From NCBI RefSeq assembly GCF_030052815.1, contig NC_079495.1, positions 33,141,967 through 33,205,966 of the forward strand: a DNA stretch of 64,000 bases, read 5' to 3'. The DNA is from Hevea brasiliensis. Lineage: Eukaryota > Streptophyta > Magnoliopsida > Malpighiales > Euphorbiaceae. Each line of letters starts with the position of its first letter. Positions within the stretch are counted from its first letter, which is position 1. Made by a program: the position numbers and the translations under genes. The notes below the pieces were generated by a model. It was not told where the DNA came from, did not search any database, and saw only the letters and a program-made list of their open reading frames with translations. Below, piece by piece: positions 1 through 12,781 of this stretch.

Positions 1-1169
1 CAAATGCTTGACATGTCAGCAAGTCAAGGTAGAACATCAAGTTCCATCAGGTTTGCTACAGCCTATACATATACTTGAATGGAAATGGGATCGGGTCACC
101 ATGGATTTTGTAAGTGGTCTACCTCTCACCCAGAAGAAACATGATGCTGTATGGGTGATAGTTGACAGATTGACAAAGTCAGCACACTTTCTGCCAGTTA
201 GGACTGACTACTCACTAGAGAAGTTAGTAGAATTGTATATCAGTGAGATAGTTAGACTGCATGGAATTCCACTTTCCATCATATCTGATCGAGACCCAAG
301 GTTTACATCGAGATTCTGGAAGAAGTTGCATGAATCCTTAGGTACACAAGTCCACTTCAACACAGCTTTCCATCCTCAGACGGATGGGCAATCAGAAAGA
401 GTAATCTAGGTCCTTGAGGATATGCTGAGGAGTTGTGTCATTGAGTTTGAGGGAAGTTGGGATAGATACCTCCCACTAGCAGAATTTGCATACAATAATA
501 GCTACCAAGCTAGCATCCAAATGGCCCCGTATGAAGCATTATATGGGAGGAAATGTAGAACTCAGGTGTCTTTGGACTGAATTGGGCGAACAAGCGGTGG
601 GGCTGGACACTGTGAAACAGATCGAGGAGAAAGTGAAACTAATCAAAGCCAATCTGAAGGTTGCCTCAGATAGACAGAAATCTTATGCCGACCTGAAGAG
701 AAAAGAAATAGAATATGTGGTTGGCGACAAAGTGTTCCTCAAGGTGTCACCGTGGAAGAAGTTATTGAGGTTTGGAAGAAAAGGTAAGTTGAGCCCTAGG
801 TTCATTGGCCCATATGAAGTCATTGAACGTGTGGGTCCAGTGGCCTATAGGCTAGCTTTACCACCAGAGCTGGACAAGATCCATAATGTGTTCCATGTGT
901 CCATGCTCAGAAGATACCGCTCAGATCCTTCACATGTCATCTCCAGGGAAGAAATTGAAATACAGCCGGATTTGACATATGAAGAAGAACCTCTACGGAT
1001 CCTGGCTCGGGAAGTAAAAGAATTGAGGAACAAGCAGATTCCACTGGTGAAAGTGCTTTGGAGGCACCACAACACCGAGGAGGCAACTTGGGAAAGTGAA
1101 GAGACGATGAGGCAACAGTTCCCTCAACTATTTGCATCAGGTAAATTTCGAGGACGAAATTTAAATTAG
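1..1169 (+). pseudogene. Ty3/gypsy pol fragment: integrase and chromodomain-like C-terminus
   Basis: This is the 3' end of a gypsy polyprotein, entering from outside the window. The first open stretch (8-409) reads as integrase core: WKWDRVTMDFVSGLP holds one catalytic Asp, SDRDPRF another, and FHPQTDGQSERVI the catalytic Glu. A TAG at 407-409 interrupts it. The same frame continues as a recognisable core end ([25 protein letters not shown]) to about 565, where a 1-base indel moves the frame to that of 486-1169. The rest gives the integrase C-terminal region (GPYEVIERVGPVAYRL, then a HNVFHVSMLRRY block) and a chromodomain-like end (VKVLWRHHNTEEATWE). Retained chromodomain plus very long LTRs suggest the Tekay/Del chromovirus lineage; that assignment is inferred. 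Dead copy: one nonsense codon and one frameshift seen. Confidence 0.9.
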
Positions 1170-1180
1170 AGGGGAAGAGT
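1168..1180 (+). other. Polypurine tract of the gypsy element
   Basis: AGAGGGGAAGAGT lies directly before the LTR start TGTAACACCC. The same tract occurs in reverse at 50351-50364 beside a second LTR, tying the two elements to one family. Confidence 0.85.
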
Positions 1181-4100
1181 TGTAACACCCTCCCGGTAGC
1201 AACTCCGTACATTCTCTTATTCGTGGATCGGTGTCGGTCAGACTAGAACGTCCGGAAAAATATTTAAACTAAAGTCAGGAACTATAATTAACTCAAATAT
1301 TAATAAGAAAAATTTAGTAAAAATTTTAGAAATAAAATACAACTAAGTCAAATGAGCCGGTGCCCAAGCGATGGGTAACCCAGAGGGAAGTTGCGGTTCT
1401 CACAACTAGGAGCCCTAGACCCAGGGAAAAATTCATAAAATAATTTTTGGGACTTCAGAGAAGGGTCATTGAGGTTCCTATGGCATTAGAATGCCAAGAA
1501 AATATTTAGAAAAATTTTTCAATCGGTACAGACATTTTTAACACGTTAAGCCGAACGAAGGGCATTTTGGTCATTTCGCCTTCAGAGACGATTTTTGGCC
1601 GACTTGTCCAGTTGAGTAAATAATTATTATGACATAAAATGTGAATAAATATTGCTAAAAATTAAATTGAAAATAAGTAGAGAAGAAAAGAATAGAAAAT
1701 GAGAAAAAAGGCTTATTTATGACATCATTATGATGTCATTTGAAGTTCCCTCCAATCACAATTAAACAACCAACTAATTAACTAATAAAAAGAGACAAAT
1801 GTGACCTAAGGAATTAAAAAAATACAACTGCCTTCCTCTTCCCCAAATGCATTCGAAATTCATGCCCTAAACCCAACCTCTATTAAAACCTCAAGCAAGC
1901 TCCATTTCTCTCTTCTTTTCACCATAAATCTTCCTACTCTATTCACTAAAAACTTGTCTATACCTCTTGGGAAGTGTTTGGCAGCCTAGAAAAGGAAAGA
2001 AAGTGAAGATTAAACTTGGAAAATTCTGCCCTACAAGAGGTTAGTGCCTATTTATATTTATACTTCTTTTATTCCATATTAAGGACTTAAAATAAGTAAG
2101 GAATTGTGAATTAAATGAATGAAATTTATGTATATGTACTCCTTGAATTTCGGCAGCCCTAAGGAAGGGATAAGAGTGATTGTTTTGATGGACTTAGAGT
2201 GGACTAAAGATGATGTTTAAGGTATATATACACATGTATAATGAATTGGTGTGCTAACTAGGGTAATTGGTGTAAACCTTGAATTTGAGCTAGGGTTTGG
2301 GAGTGAAATTTTGACTTGGCTTATGAAATGATTAGTGAACATTCTAATGGTCAATTAGTGACCATTTGAGGCAAGTTAATCATAATTTGAAGTGAACTAA
2401 AGTGTTACAAACCCAATTGATAGGCTGCCTAGTGACAACAGCAATGAGGCTGTGAGTCCAGCCTGTTTGGACTGCCATATCTTTGGCTGTGTAGGTCCAA
2501 TTGGTGTTTGGCCAATTGGACATGAAACTAGACTTATAATGGCACAATTTTGCTGAAGAAACCATGTCCAAAAGACCAAAGCAAGTAGACCAAAAGTTGG
2601 CCCCAATCCGGATACCCTACAAGCAAATTCTGCAGAATGACCAAATGAATAGTAACTGTTCATTTAGCCATAACTCACTGTAGAATGGTCCATTTGACCT
2701 AAAATTTTTACAGAAACAAGATGAGATATATACAAACAACTTTCATGAAGAAACCTACCCCAAATTATGACCAGAACCTATTCAACAAGGCAGTGGCAGT
2801 CACTATTCATGGTACTGTAGATTTGGTAAATTCTGCAGATTGGAAATCCGGCCAGCTGTGGTTTTTGGACCATATCTGGAGCTACAAAACTCCAAATGGA
2901 GTGATTCAAAAAAAAAAATTCAACTAGACAAAATAAGGAACAACTTTCATGTTTACCATTTTCTCAAATTTCCAATGTAACAGTCCCTAATGGAATAGTA
3001 AACTTATGGTACAAAAACTGAAAATTCTGCCCCTTAGTGCTAAGCTTGGAAATGGATTTGGTGATTAATTCCAACAAGTTTTAAACGCAAAATGTGGTAC
3101 ATTGGGAGTGTTAAAACCAATGCACCTATTTTCTATCCAAAAGTCAATATTTTTGTTGACTAATGAAGTGAATAGTGACACCAAAACTTGAAATTCAAAA
3201 ATTAAAGAATTCAAAAGTATCAAATGCCCTAGTATACCTAACAAGATTGGTTTGGATAGTTTGGCATGCCAATAGGGTTTAGTTAGCAGTACTGCACATG
3301 GCATTATGTCATTCTGTGATTTCATGGCTTTTAGCCATTCTGACCTTGTGTTGAGATTTGGCCTTGTGCCTGATGTTATTACAGCTTATTAGCTGTTACA
3401 TTTGCCTGCCGGAGATGCATATGTGACCGATGGTGTGACGGCCCGAGGTACTAGATACCCAGTGTCAGTTTACCCGTTTATCCAGTCCAGTCGTCCAGTA
3501 TAGGTTGCTTGGGCAACCAAATGAATGAAAATGGACAAAGTTAAAGAAATAAATGAATATAACAGATACAAAACAAATAAGACATATACATTAAATACAT
3601 ATTTATTTTCTGCTATTTTCTTTTATTTTATTATTGCACCACTAAGCATTATTGCTTAGCGCGTTGCTTTTGCCACGCGTAGGTTCTGGAGATACTGATC
3701 GTGAGCCCAGTAGACCGCAGACTGGGTGAGTCCATTCTGCAGCTCTGCATAGTGTCCGTGTCACCTCACCCTCCACAGTGCATTGGTAGGACACTAGGTT
3801 TCATTTTGGTATTTTGTAACTATTTTTTTTATTTTCTCATATGTAATTGAACTTATGTAATGTATTTTGATGTTCATGTAAATAATGAGAATCGTGTTTG
3901 TGAACGGAAAAGTGAATGTTTATCTGTGATTTGTACATGATTATCACATGAGACGAATGATTGAGAAATGAAATGGAAAAATGTTGAGATTTGATATTGG
4001 AGTTTGGGATTGATTGAATATGAATATAGGAAGTGTTTTTCACAGGTTCCGAAGAACTGTTTTCTCCATTTTTAGCCGGTACTCTGCCGGATTTTCTTTA

Positions 4101-4274
4101 AAATTTTCGGAACCTCAAATAAATTAAAATTTCAACAAATGACTTAAATAGATTATATTTCTCAAGATATATTCAAAATTATGATGAAAATTAATTAAGA
4201 TAAAATAAAGTGTTCCGGTACATCGTGTGACATAACTTACTAGGATATACTGTAGACGGGTAAGGGGTGTCACA
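1181..4274 (+). repeat. 3' LTR (about 3.09 kb) of the gypsy element, subfamily A
   Basis: The LTR begins TGTAACACCC right after the polypurine tract and ends GGGGTGTCACA, where the sequence switches abruptly to an oppositely oriented relative. It is collinear with the reverse complements of 43426-50350 (less an insertion) and 51784-55092. It carries the two conserved LTR signatures described under findings: a GGGAAGTTGCGG / GCGATGGGTAAC block about 180 nt from its 5' end, and paired hairpins at 3636-3683. The partner 5' LTR and upstream target-site copy lie outside the window. Open frames inside are short and unconserved. Confidence 0.85.
3636..3683 (-). other. Conserved LTR double hairpin, copy 1
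   Basis: Read on the minus strand: CGCGT..ACGCG stem with a GGCAAAAGCA loop region, then CTAAGC-AATAAT-GCTTAG, then GGTGC. It is about 590-640 nt from the LTR 3' end. Confidence 0.65.
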
Positions 4275-6391
4275 ATTTCAGTATCATAATTTATCATAAA
4301 TCAAAAACAAATTCAAATCTATTTATTTCTAGTTTTAATATGCTTAACTTGACATTCTTTAAAATTTACATTTCGGGGTTACTATTCATGACACTATATA
4401 AGTCAAATTGTTGACTTTCTCATGCTTAATAGGTATGGGAATTTTAATTTCACCCACATACCACATTTTGGTTACCTAATTTTTTGGTTTGGTTGTTTCC
4501 TCAAATTTTAAGTCTCTTAGGTGAAATTTCAAAATTTTAGATTTGGTGTCCTGTTTTGCACTATTCTATTGGTCAAGTTTCTATTGAAATTTGGGTAAAT
4601 TTTCTTCATATAAGTTGTTCCTTATTGTCTTAACTTTATTTTCCTTTTTGAATCACTCCATTTGGAGTTTTTTAGCCCAAGATATGACTATTTAAATGGG
4701 GCTTGCTGGTTTTGGTGTTCCCCAGAATTCTGGACATTTTCTGGATATTGGCAGTTTTAGTATGCTAAATGCAGGTGACTTTTCAGATAGTTATGGTCAA
4801 AATTTGGGTTTATTTTCTTCATAAAAGTTGTAGGGCTATGTCTCAGCTTTCCATCGGTATAAGATTCAGGTCATTTGGACATTCCTAGACCAAGTTATAG
4901 TCATTTAAGTAACTACTATTCATTTGGTCATTTTTGTGCAGGTCAGTGTGCCCAAATCCGGATTTGGCCTAATTGTTCACTATCCTAATGTCATTTTTTG
5001 GGCATTGTTCCTGAATGAAAAATGTGCCATTTTGTGTCTAATTTCATTCCAAATTGATCTCACACCAATTGGGTTGGTAAATTTTCAGTTTTAGTCCCTG
5101 AAAGGGACCTAGGTCAAGCTGTCAGCATACTGACCCTAACCAATCCGAATTGAAACTTAGTTCTAGCAATTCACACACACTACAAATGGTCACAATTGAC
5201 CATTTCTCAACTGAAGTAAGGTCAATGGCATCTATTAACCAATTTTCAAATTTTTTTCCAATTGTCAAAATACTCAAGAACCCTAATTACATAAAATTCA
5301 AATCTAATGCATTCAAAACATATATCCATACTCCACATACATAACTCAAGCTAAACAACCATTTAATTTCACCAAATTCCATCAATTCAAACCACACCTA
5401 AGGCTGGCCGAATTTCTAGTTACTCCCCCATTAAGTATTTTCTTTTGATTTTAAGTTAAGATCTAAGCTACTTAAACTAAAAACATAAGTATTAAACACA
5501 AAATTTCAATTCAACTACTAACCTCTTTTGTTTAATTTCTCCTTCTTCAAATCTCCTTTCTTTCCTCTTCATTTTGTTGTCAATAGTTTTACCAAGCTTC
5601 AAAAATGAGGTTTAATGAAGTAATTTGTAGAATTTATGGTTAGTTTTGGAGTTTAAGAAGCTTGAGAGTAAGCTTCCATGGAGGTTTTAGTGAGAGAGAT
5701 TTTGGGAGAGAGAGAGCCGGCCATATGGTGAAGAAGAAATGAAAATTTATTTTATTTTATTTTATTTTTGTTTTTATCCCTTTAATTGACTTAGTCAAAT
5801 AGAATAATTAAATGGTAATTATTTATGAGGTAATGCTTAGGTCATGTAGGTGATGTCATTATTCTAATTTTCTTTTCTTTTTCTTTTTCCTTTATTTTTC
5901 CATAGCTTCTTAATTTAATTCCTGATTTTAAAATTTTTTTTTCTCCGATTTAATTGAACAGTTAGGTTAGGAGTCAACTCTAGGGGTGAATTGACCAAAT
6001 TGCCCCTCGCTGATTCAATCCGGTTTATAAGTTATTCGATATTTCTTTCGAATCATTGACTTAATTATTTGACCTGCTTAACAACTCTTTTTCGTGATTT
6101 TCTCTTTTCCACTGTGTTCGCAATAGTTCTTAGGACTACGACATCATATTTTCTGGTTCGAAATTTGAGTTAAAGTTGACCTCGCAGTTACTTCCCGAGA
6201 AGGTCACCCATCGCTGTGACTCTCTTCTCATTTAACCTTTTTTATTCTGTTTTTCTTCTTTATACTTAATTATTTGCGTTCAGAGCTTATCTAGGTGTCT
6301 TAGATGTGATTCTAATCTCCTTAATTGTCTGGATCGACATCGGTCACCGGAACAGTGAAATATACCAGGCTACGCATATAGGAGTGTTGCA
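4275..6391 (-). repeat. Partial long LTR, minus orientation, interrupted by the element at its left
   Basis: This stretch is collinear with the second part of the minus-oriented LTRs further right: TGACTTTCTCATGC, then ACCACATTTTGGTTACC, then GACCAAATTGCCCCTC, then GAGAAGGTCACCCATCGC, then the terminal AACAGTGAAATATACC and GGAGTGTTGCA. The part equivalent to the first roughly 1.2 kb of a full copy is missing. The likely reason is that the gypsy element ending at 4274 inserted into it, leaving the remainder left of the window. The end TTGCA and flank AACCA are seen; no target duplication can be checked. It is diverged from subfamily A. Confidence 0.75.
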
Positions 6392-7795
6392 AACCAACCT
6401 AACTTTTGTGCAAAATTTTGCAAGTGCATGGGTCATTAATAAGTAAAAAATGATAAGTAGAGTATCGTTTTCATGAAGACCATGTTGAATATCAAATTAT
6501 AGTAATTTTAATTATCTAGATGATCGAATTGTAAAGAAATAGTAATTAAATCTAAATTAAATGAAATAAAATCTAAAGCAATTAACTAAACTTGAATATC
6601 ATTTAATAAAAGCATTTCAGAGCTAGGGGTTCACACTTCAATCAGTTATAGATCTAATCCAATTCATTTAATAAATAGAAGATTGTTGCTTCAAAAAAAA
6701 ATTAATCCTAAGTTATTTTAAGTCCTCTCTCAAGGTACTCAAGTTGTATTTTAATTAACTCAAAACCCACTTTCATGGTGATTAAATTAATTGAAACCCA
6801 TTATGTTATCTAACTAATTGTTCATTCTATATAGAATTCTAACCTATCTCTAGATCAAGAACCCTAAGCTTAAAATATCGTTTATCCAATATTAATATTC
6901 ACCTTTCAGTCTTTCAATTAATATCTAAGATCAATACTAAGTGGGTACCAATACCTAGCATGCATTAAGAACACAAGAGATTGAATCAAAGAACAAGATG
7001 CCCAATATATTAACTAAAATCAAATCAGATCCATAATTAAATGAAAGTGCACCATCTAACCCTATAATAAAGAAACTACTCACACATGGTGAGTTTTACA
7101 ATCAAGTTTATAAAATAATAAAGAGGAGACATGAGAAGAAAATAAAATGAAAGAATCCAGATGGAGAATTGTAGCATTGGACTTTTGGAACTTCAGTTGA
7201 AAATTCCATCTAGCAATCTTGTAAATCTGTTTCTCCTTCACCTCTCTTGAAGTTAATATGTACTCTTTAATGTAAATTTGTTCTTCTCCCTCAAATCCTA
7301 ACTTATTATATTTATATCTAGTGTAAAACCCCTTATTTCAAAGTCCTAAAAGCCTTAGAAATCCATCTGGGTTGAGTTAGAAGGAAGAAAGTCAGGTTAG
7401 AATTGTTGGCTAGAGTCATTACATGGGCAGTGCACTGTTACATGAGGTACCCCGTGTAATATTTTGTAGCTTGAATTTTTTAATTTTCTTTTATCTAGAA
7501 GGTTGCACTGGGTCTAAGAGATTACACGGGGTAGGTCACATGGCCCATGTAATTCTTTTAGCCTTTCATTCTTCATTTTTTGACCTCCAAACCTCTTTCA
7601 AACTCTTCCAAACTCGTCCTTAGCTCAGGGATCACATCAAAACACCTGATATAATATAAAAATCAAAGAATTATGTTGGATTGATAGGTTTTACAAATAT
7701 AACTAAAAAAACTTAAAAATAAATAAAATAGACTAAATGCTAACAAAATGCCATGAATATTGACAATAAATACCTATATAATTTAACTACATCAC
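6392..7795. repeat. Dispersed repeat, copy 1 (unclassified)
   Basis: It opens with TTTTGTGCAAAATTTTGC and GAGTATCGTTTTCATGA and closes near ACTACATCACC. The same order of blocks recurs at 15826-16697 continuing at 21515-21565 (intron 2 of the bZIP gene). Shared landmarks are AGAGCTAGGGGTTC / AGAGTTAGGGGTTT, ATTGAATCAAAGAACAA, ATGAAAGTGCACC and CACCTGATATAA. Copy 1 has about 0.5 kb (7080-7640) that copy 2 lacks, including the ACACGGGG / CCCATGTAAT motifs at 7430-7560. No coding capacity is visible. The start block resembles a sequence common in plant LTR or leader regions, but I cannot name the family. Confidence 0.6.
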
Positions 7796-10700
7796 CAACA
7801 TCTAATAAAAGGTTCCCAGGGTCCAAATAATATGGTCAAGAGCAAAAAATGTGAGAGAACTTGAAATTACAAAACTCATAATCATACAAGGAATAAACCA
7901 CCCTAAGAGCTACTTGCATCTTCTTTATGCTTGCCACACATCCTTCAAGCTTTAGCCTCTTCTTGGTGCATTCCTTTATTATTTCATAATTTTGAAATCC
8001 ATTTTCTCTAGTCCACATTCTTTGCTCAAGTCCAAACATGAATGGAACCAAATGAAAACTTTTAACTTTTGATCGGAGTATTGTAAGGTTCCTATAATCA
8101 CACAAACACTAACATAACCATTAGCGGCAACTCATTGTTTGTTAGGTTAAAAAACTTGGAGTGAATCAACTTGATTTGCTTAGAACCACTTAGGTTCAAT
8201 AGTATCCATAAAAGCCTATTTATTAAAAGATTGATCAGTTCATAGTTTGCCAGCCAAAGCAAAGTAGGACTTTCTTTTCATTATTTGATTCTTCCTCTTC
8301 TTCATAGTGAAGAATATTAGCCTCTTATCCCATTGAATCTTTTAACTGAGCCCCATTCATAGCCCTTGATTAAGCCTCTGAGTCCATCTCTAATTTTGAT
8401 CCCCGAACTGACTAATACCTGGAGCAATAAAAGCATTTGAAATAGGATACACAAAATCTTATAAACAGACAAAACAGGGGAGAAAAACACAACAAAGACG
8501 TAACACAAATAAAACCAAGAAAAGGATAAAAGACAATAGACATGAAAAGATTACTAAAGATGCAGAAAGAACCATGAGAATTAGTAAGTATAATAAAGAT
8601 AAAGGACAAATAGACAAGATAGAAAGCAAATGTATACGAAAACACAAAAAATCAAAAGAGAGTAACAACGTTAATTAAAAACAAGAAAAAAATTATAAAA
8701 TATGATTAAAAAAAGAAGAAGAGAAATAAGGATTTGGGATCACCATTCTCCCACTATGAGAAGATCAATGCCCTCCATGATAGAAATCCTATTGCAAAAA
8801 TCTACTCTCCAGCATGGAAAGAAACAAGATTTTCGATGAAATTTAATTTGTATTTTTATTGATAATATTGATAATATGTATTAGCAATAATTATTATATT
8901 ATTTATAATTATAATATTTATTGTTTTGATAAATAATGTATAATGGTAAATTAATAATATTTAAATCTTATCTTACCTTTTTAGTTATTTTGATTATAAT
9001 TGAATGATTGGTAGAATATTTTTATATTATGTTTGATTTTCATTATATTTGGATTCAGTTTGATTATTATTTTAAAAATATTATAGTTTACTTAATTAAA
9101 ATTTTAGTTCAATTGGATTGAATTAAACGAATGCCCATTTCCATAAAATTGATTTGTGAATGAATAACATATGCATATAAAAAGCAAAAATCAGATATTG
9201 ATAAAATATTTTTTTCATATCGTCATAAATATAAAAAAATCTTAAAAATTAATTTTAGAAAAGCAAAAAATGGAATAAAAGTGTAAGAAACCAGTTTTGA
9301 CTTTTGCATTGAAGAACAAAAAGTGTCAATTGGCAATAGAATGAAGACTTTCCACAACCTTCTAAGCCTTCCAAGCCGGAGGCTAAACGCTAAGGAAATC
9401 AAAAGGCAAAAAGTTCATTTTCACAACTGCATTTAACGAGGGAATTCAATTTAATTTAAAAATTAAAATTTAAAAATTAATTTTTTTATTTTTATTTAAA
9501 CAAAAAAATTAATTTATTAATTTTTAATTTAAATTTAAAAATTAAAAAGTTTGATTTTTATTTATTTTTAAATTAAATTAAACTTAAATAGAAAATTTTA
9601 AACTAATTTAGATAAAACAACCTTATTTGATTAAAATAAATTAAGAATCTTCAAATTTTTATAAAGTGTCTTATTTAGTTAGAATTAAATGTCTACTCCT
9701 TAGTAAATAAAAAGATAATTTTTTTTTCTCAATTTTCAGAAAATAAGTTACCTATTCTCAGGTAGATCACTTACTTTATTGAAAACAAAGTTTACAGAAA
9801 GTGATTTATTTTAATAAAATAATATATAAGTATGTAATTGAAATTCAATTTAGGTTGCATTTAGATTTTAAAATTTGGATTTAAATTTTAAATTTTAAAT
9901 ATTTAATTTAAAATTTAAGGTTGAAAATTCATAAATTTAAAAATCTTTTATTTAACTAATAAAATTTTTTTTCATAAAAGTATATATAAATTATGATATT
10001 ATGTGATACAATTATTCATAGTGAGATGAATTTAAAATAATAAGATAAAAATTATTATTTTAAATTTTAAACTCATCATGTATTGAGATTTGAATAAATT
10101 TTAATATATTTTTAATTAAATATTTTAAATCTAAATTCATAAGTTAAAATTTTCCATCTAAACATAATATCAAAGAAAAAGACAAAACAATTTACAAGTA
10201 TCGCATCACTCTCGCGCGTCTTTCCTACATATTTTTCATAAATAAACCTAGGTCATTATTACAAAGTTACCCTATACTTTCAAGTCTTTGTTATAGTGTT
10301 ATTTTGAAGTTTCAAAGAGCTCTTTCCTTTTTAACAAAAAAATAATTTTATAATGGAGTTGTTGCTTACTTTTTGAACAGACCAACTTTTGTTGTGTGGC
10401 TAATTCATGGGAAACTTCATATGATGCTTCTTCAAACCCCACTGATCTCTCAGAAAAAAAAAAAAAAAGCCCACTGATCTCTCATCGCATACCCTTCTTT
10501 TTTATTAATTGGTTGTTTAGTGAATGGATTTGGAGTTGTACGGGATTGGGATTTTTTTCAAAATATATTATTATTAATAGGGTTGAAAAAAAAATACTTT
10601 GACAATATTGTTTGATTATTTTGAGTTTTTATAATTAAAATATATTAAATATATTTATTAATATATTTATATATTATTTTTCTCAGCTCAAAGATTCAAA

Positions 10701-12100
10701 AAATTATTATTAAATAAATTCTTAACTCTTTTTTAGAATAAATTATATATATATATAAAATAAATTTCCACAATTATATAATTTTTACCATATTTCCATT
10801 TTTATAATTTTTTAAGAATTGTTTTAATTTATTATTATTATTTGAATTTTCTATTTCAATTTTAATTTTAGAAATTATTTATTTTAATTTTATATATTAT
10901 ATTATTATATTATATTATTATTTTTCACTTTAGAATTGAATTGAAACGTTACAAAATCATATTAATTTTATCCTAATTTTTATTTTCTTAAAATAAATTA
11001 ATTTTTTAAAATTTTGAATTGAATTCTTTTACTTATTAAATTTTCTAATATAAGAATTAATTAATAAAAAGAAATTAATTGAAATGAATTATTGCATATA
11101 ATTTCTAAATAGACTAATATTTTTGACAATAAGAATTGATTAAAAAAAATTTAATTGAATTTCTGTAAATGTCTGATTACCAATCAAGCTATAATTGATT
11201 TGAATAGATTAATTGTTGAAAAAAAATGTTTAAATTAATAAAATCAAATCAAATTTCATAAATAAACGAATATTTAAATAATTGCTTTGTTATGAGCATT
11301 TTATTGCCCTACGTAATTTTATGCTCTTACCTAACCCCTCTTACCGTTGAACTGTCATGAGCATGTAAGTAGAATTAAAGTTTAATCATTTGAGGATGAT
11401 TTTTTATTATTAATTTTAATTATTTTTTTTATAAAATAATGACCAAATAGAAAATGAAAAATTTGATGTCATTGAAATTTCTTACCCTAAAATTAGCGAT
11501 AAGACCAATTTTGATCCTATTTTAGGACAAATATCTTATTTTATATTTTTATATAATTAATTTTTTATTAAAATTAATTAGTTATTCTCATATTTTGTTT
11601 TTTATTTCTCAAAATTTCTTTTATTTTTTTATTTTTTATATATTATATATTAAAAAGTAATTTATGTACATTAAAATTAATTTTTATTACATAAATCACT
11701 TTTCTATTTTAAGAAAATAAATGAATAAATGAAATATTCATATAATAAATTTATATCCTACAAATCATATTTATTTTATCGGTTAAAATAATAAATGAGT
11801 TTCAATGAAAAAGAAAAAGGGAAATTTGTGGCTTTGAAGAATTACAAAAGTTAAAAATAAAAAATAAAAAAAATAAAACAGTACAAAAGGCCCATGGGCT
11901 AAGAAGAGAACTCATTGGAATGATCTGATGGTCACCCTTTCTCCGCTCCTTTTTTTTTCTTTTATTTTTTTTTTAATTTTAATTTTTATTTTTTTTAGAC
12001 CCTCTCCTTTCTCTTACCCCTTATTAAAGGACGTAAAATAAATAGTAATAAATAAGGAGCTCAAATTTTGAAGGCTGGGTCTGTAGTACTGGTATAGTTT
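7796..12100. other. AT-rich intergenic spacer
   Basis: No coding exon, RNA gene or intact mobile element is recognisable. From about 8830 to 11800 the sequence is extremely AT-rich, with many TTTAAATT-type palindromes. Short open frames here (for example 7836-8105, 8317-8668, 10396-10602) have low-complexity translations and no family resemblance. The end of the stretch is the presumed promoter region of the bZIP gene; a CT-rich tract sits at 11938-12018. Confidence 0.6.
9845..10168. repeat. Possible MITE in the AT-rich spacer
   Basis: The left end has TTGCATTTAGATTTTAAAAT and the right end, reverse-complemented, reads TATGTTTAGATGGAAAATTT, giving imperfect inverted ends around a very AT-rich core of about 320 bp. 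A target duplication was not recognised, so this could be chance similarity in AT-rich DNA. Confidence 0.25.
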
Positions 12101-12119
12101 GATTAGAGAAAAGAGTCAC

Positions 12120-12781
12120 AGAAAGAATCAATTTTTGCACCAAGTAGATAATCTTCCCTGTATACTCATGACAAAAATGTAAAAAATTTACTTTTTATCT
12201 TCAACAAGGCTCTCTGTTTAGGGTTTTATCTTTCTCTCTGCCTTTTTCTGTTCATTTAAGCTTCGGGGTTCTTGCCCAATTAGTTTTAACAAGCACTCTT
12301 TCTTGGATTTTGCTTTACTGGGTTGGGTTGGCTTTGGTTGTTTTGTGGTATTTTAGCTCAAAGCCAGGGCTTTCATATGGTTTGTCATTATTGGGTAGTT
12401 TTGGTGGAGTAGGTGCTGCAATTTTCTTCAGTTTTATGTAGTCTCTTTTGTTTTCACCTTGTCTTACTTCTAGGTCTCTGGGTTACAGACAACCTTGGTG
12501 GACTTATTTTTCGTACTACTTGAGTTTTAAGGTTTGTTTTATGAGTTTAGTTTGTGTTCTGAATTGGGTGGTGGATTCGGCTCCTCAAATTGTTACAAGT
12601 TCTCTGCAGTTTTGCGGAACTGGATGTGCTGCGTTGATTCTTTTGCTTGTATTTTGTGGAGTGGCTGTATCTGGGTTGTGGTATTTTGTTGATTTTCATA
12701 AGGGTCTGCTTGGTTTAATAAATTTGGTAGCGGTGATTGTGGCTGAGGAGGCGGCGGCGGCGGCGGCGATGATGGTGATTC
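12120..12781 (+). promoter_or_regulatory. Probable 5' leader of the TGA gene, with upstream ORFs
   Basis: The region before the inferred start codon changes from AT-rich to mixed, CT-rich composition typical of plant leaders (around 12210-12260). It contains a minimal ATG-TAG at 12436-12441, an 11-codon reading frame at 12377-12412, and a 114-codon frame (12448-12792) ending in an alanine run from a (GCG)n tract. That longer frame overlaps the main start by about 11 nt in another frame. The transcription start and any leader intron cannot be seen, so these frames may not all be in the mRNA. Confidence 0.45.
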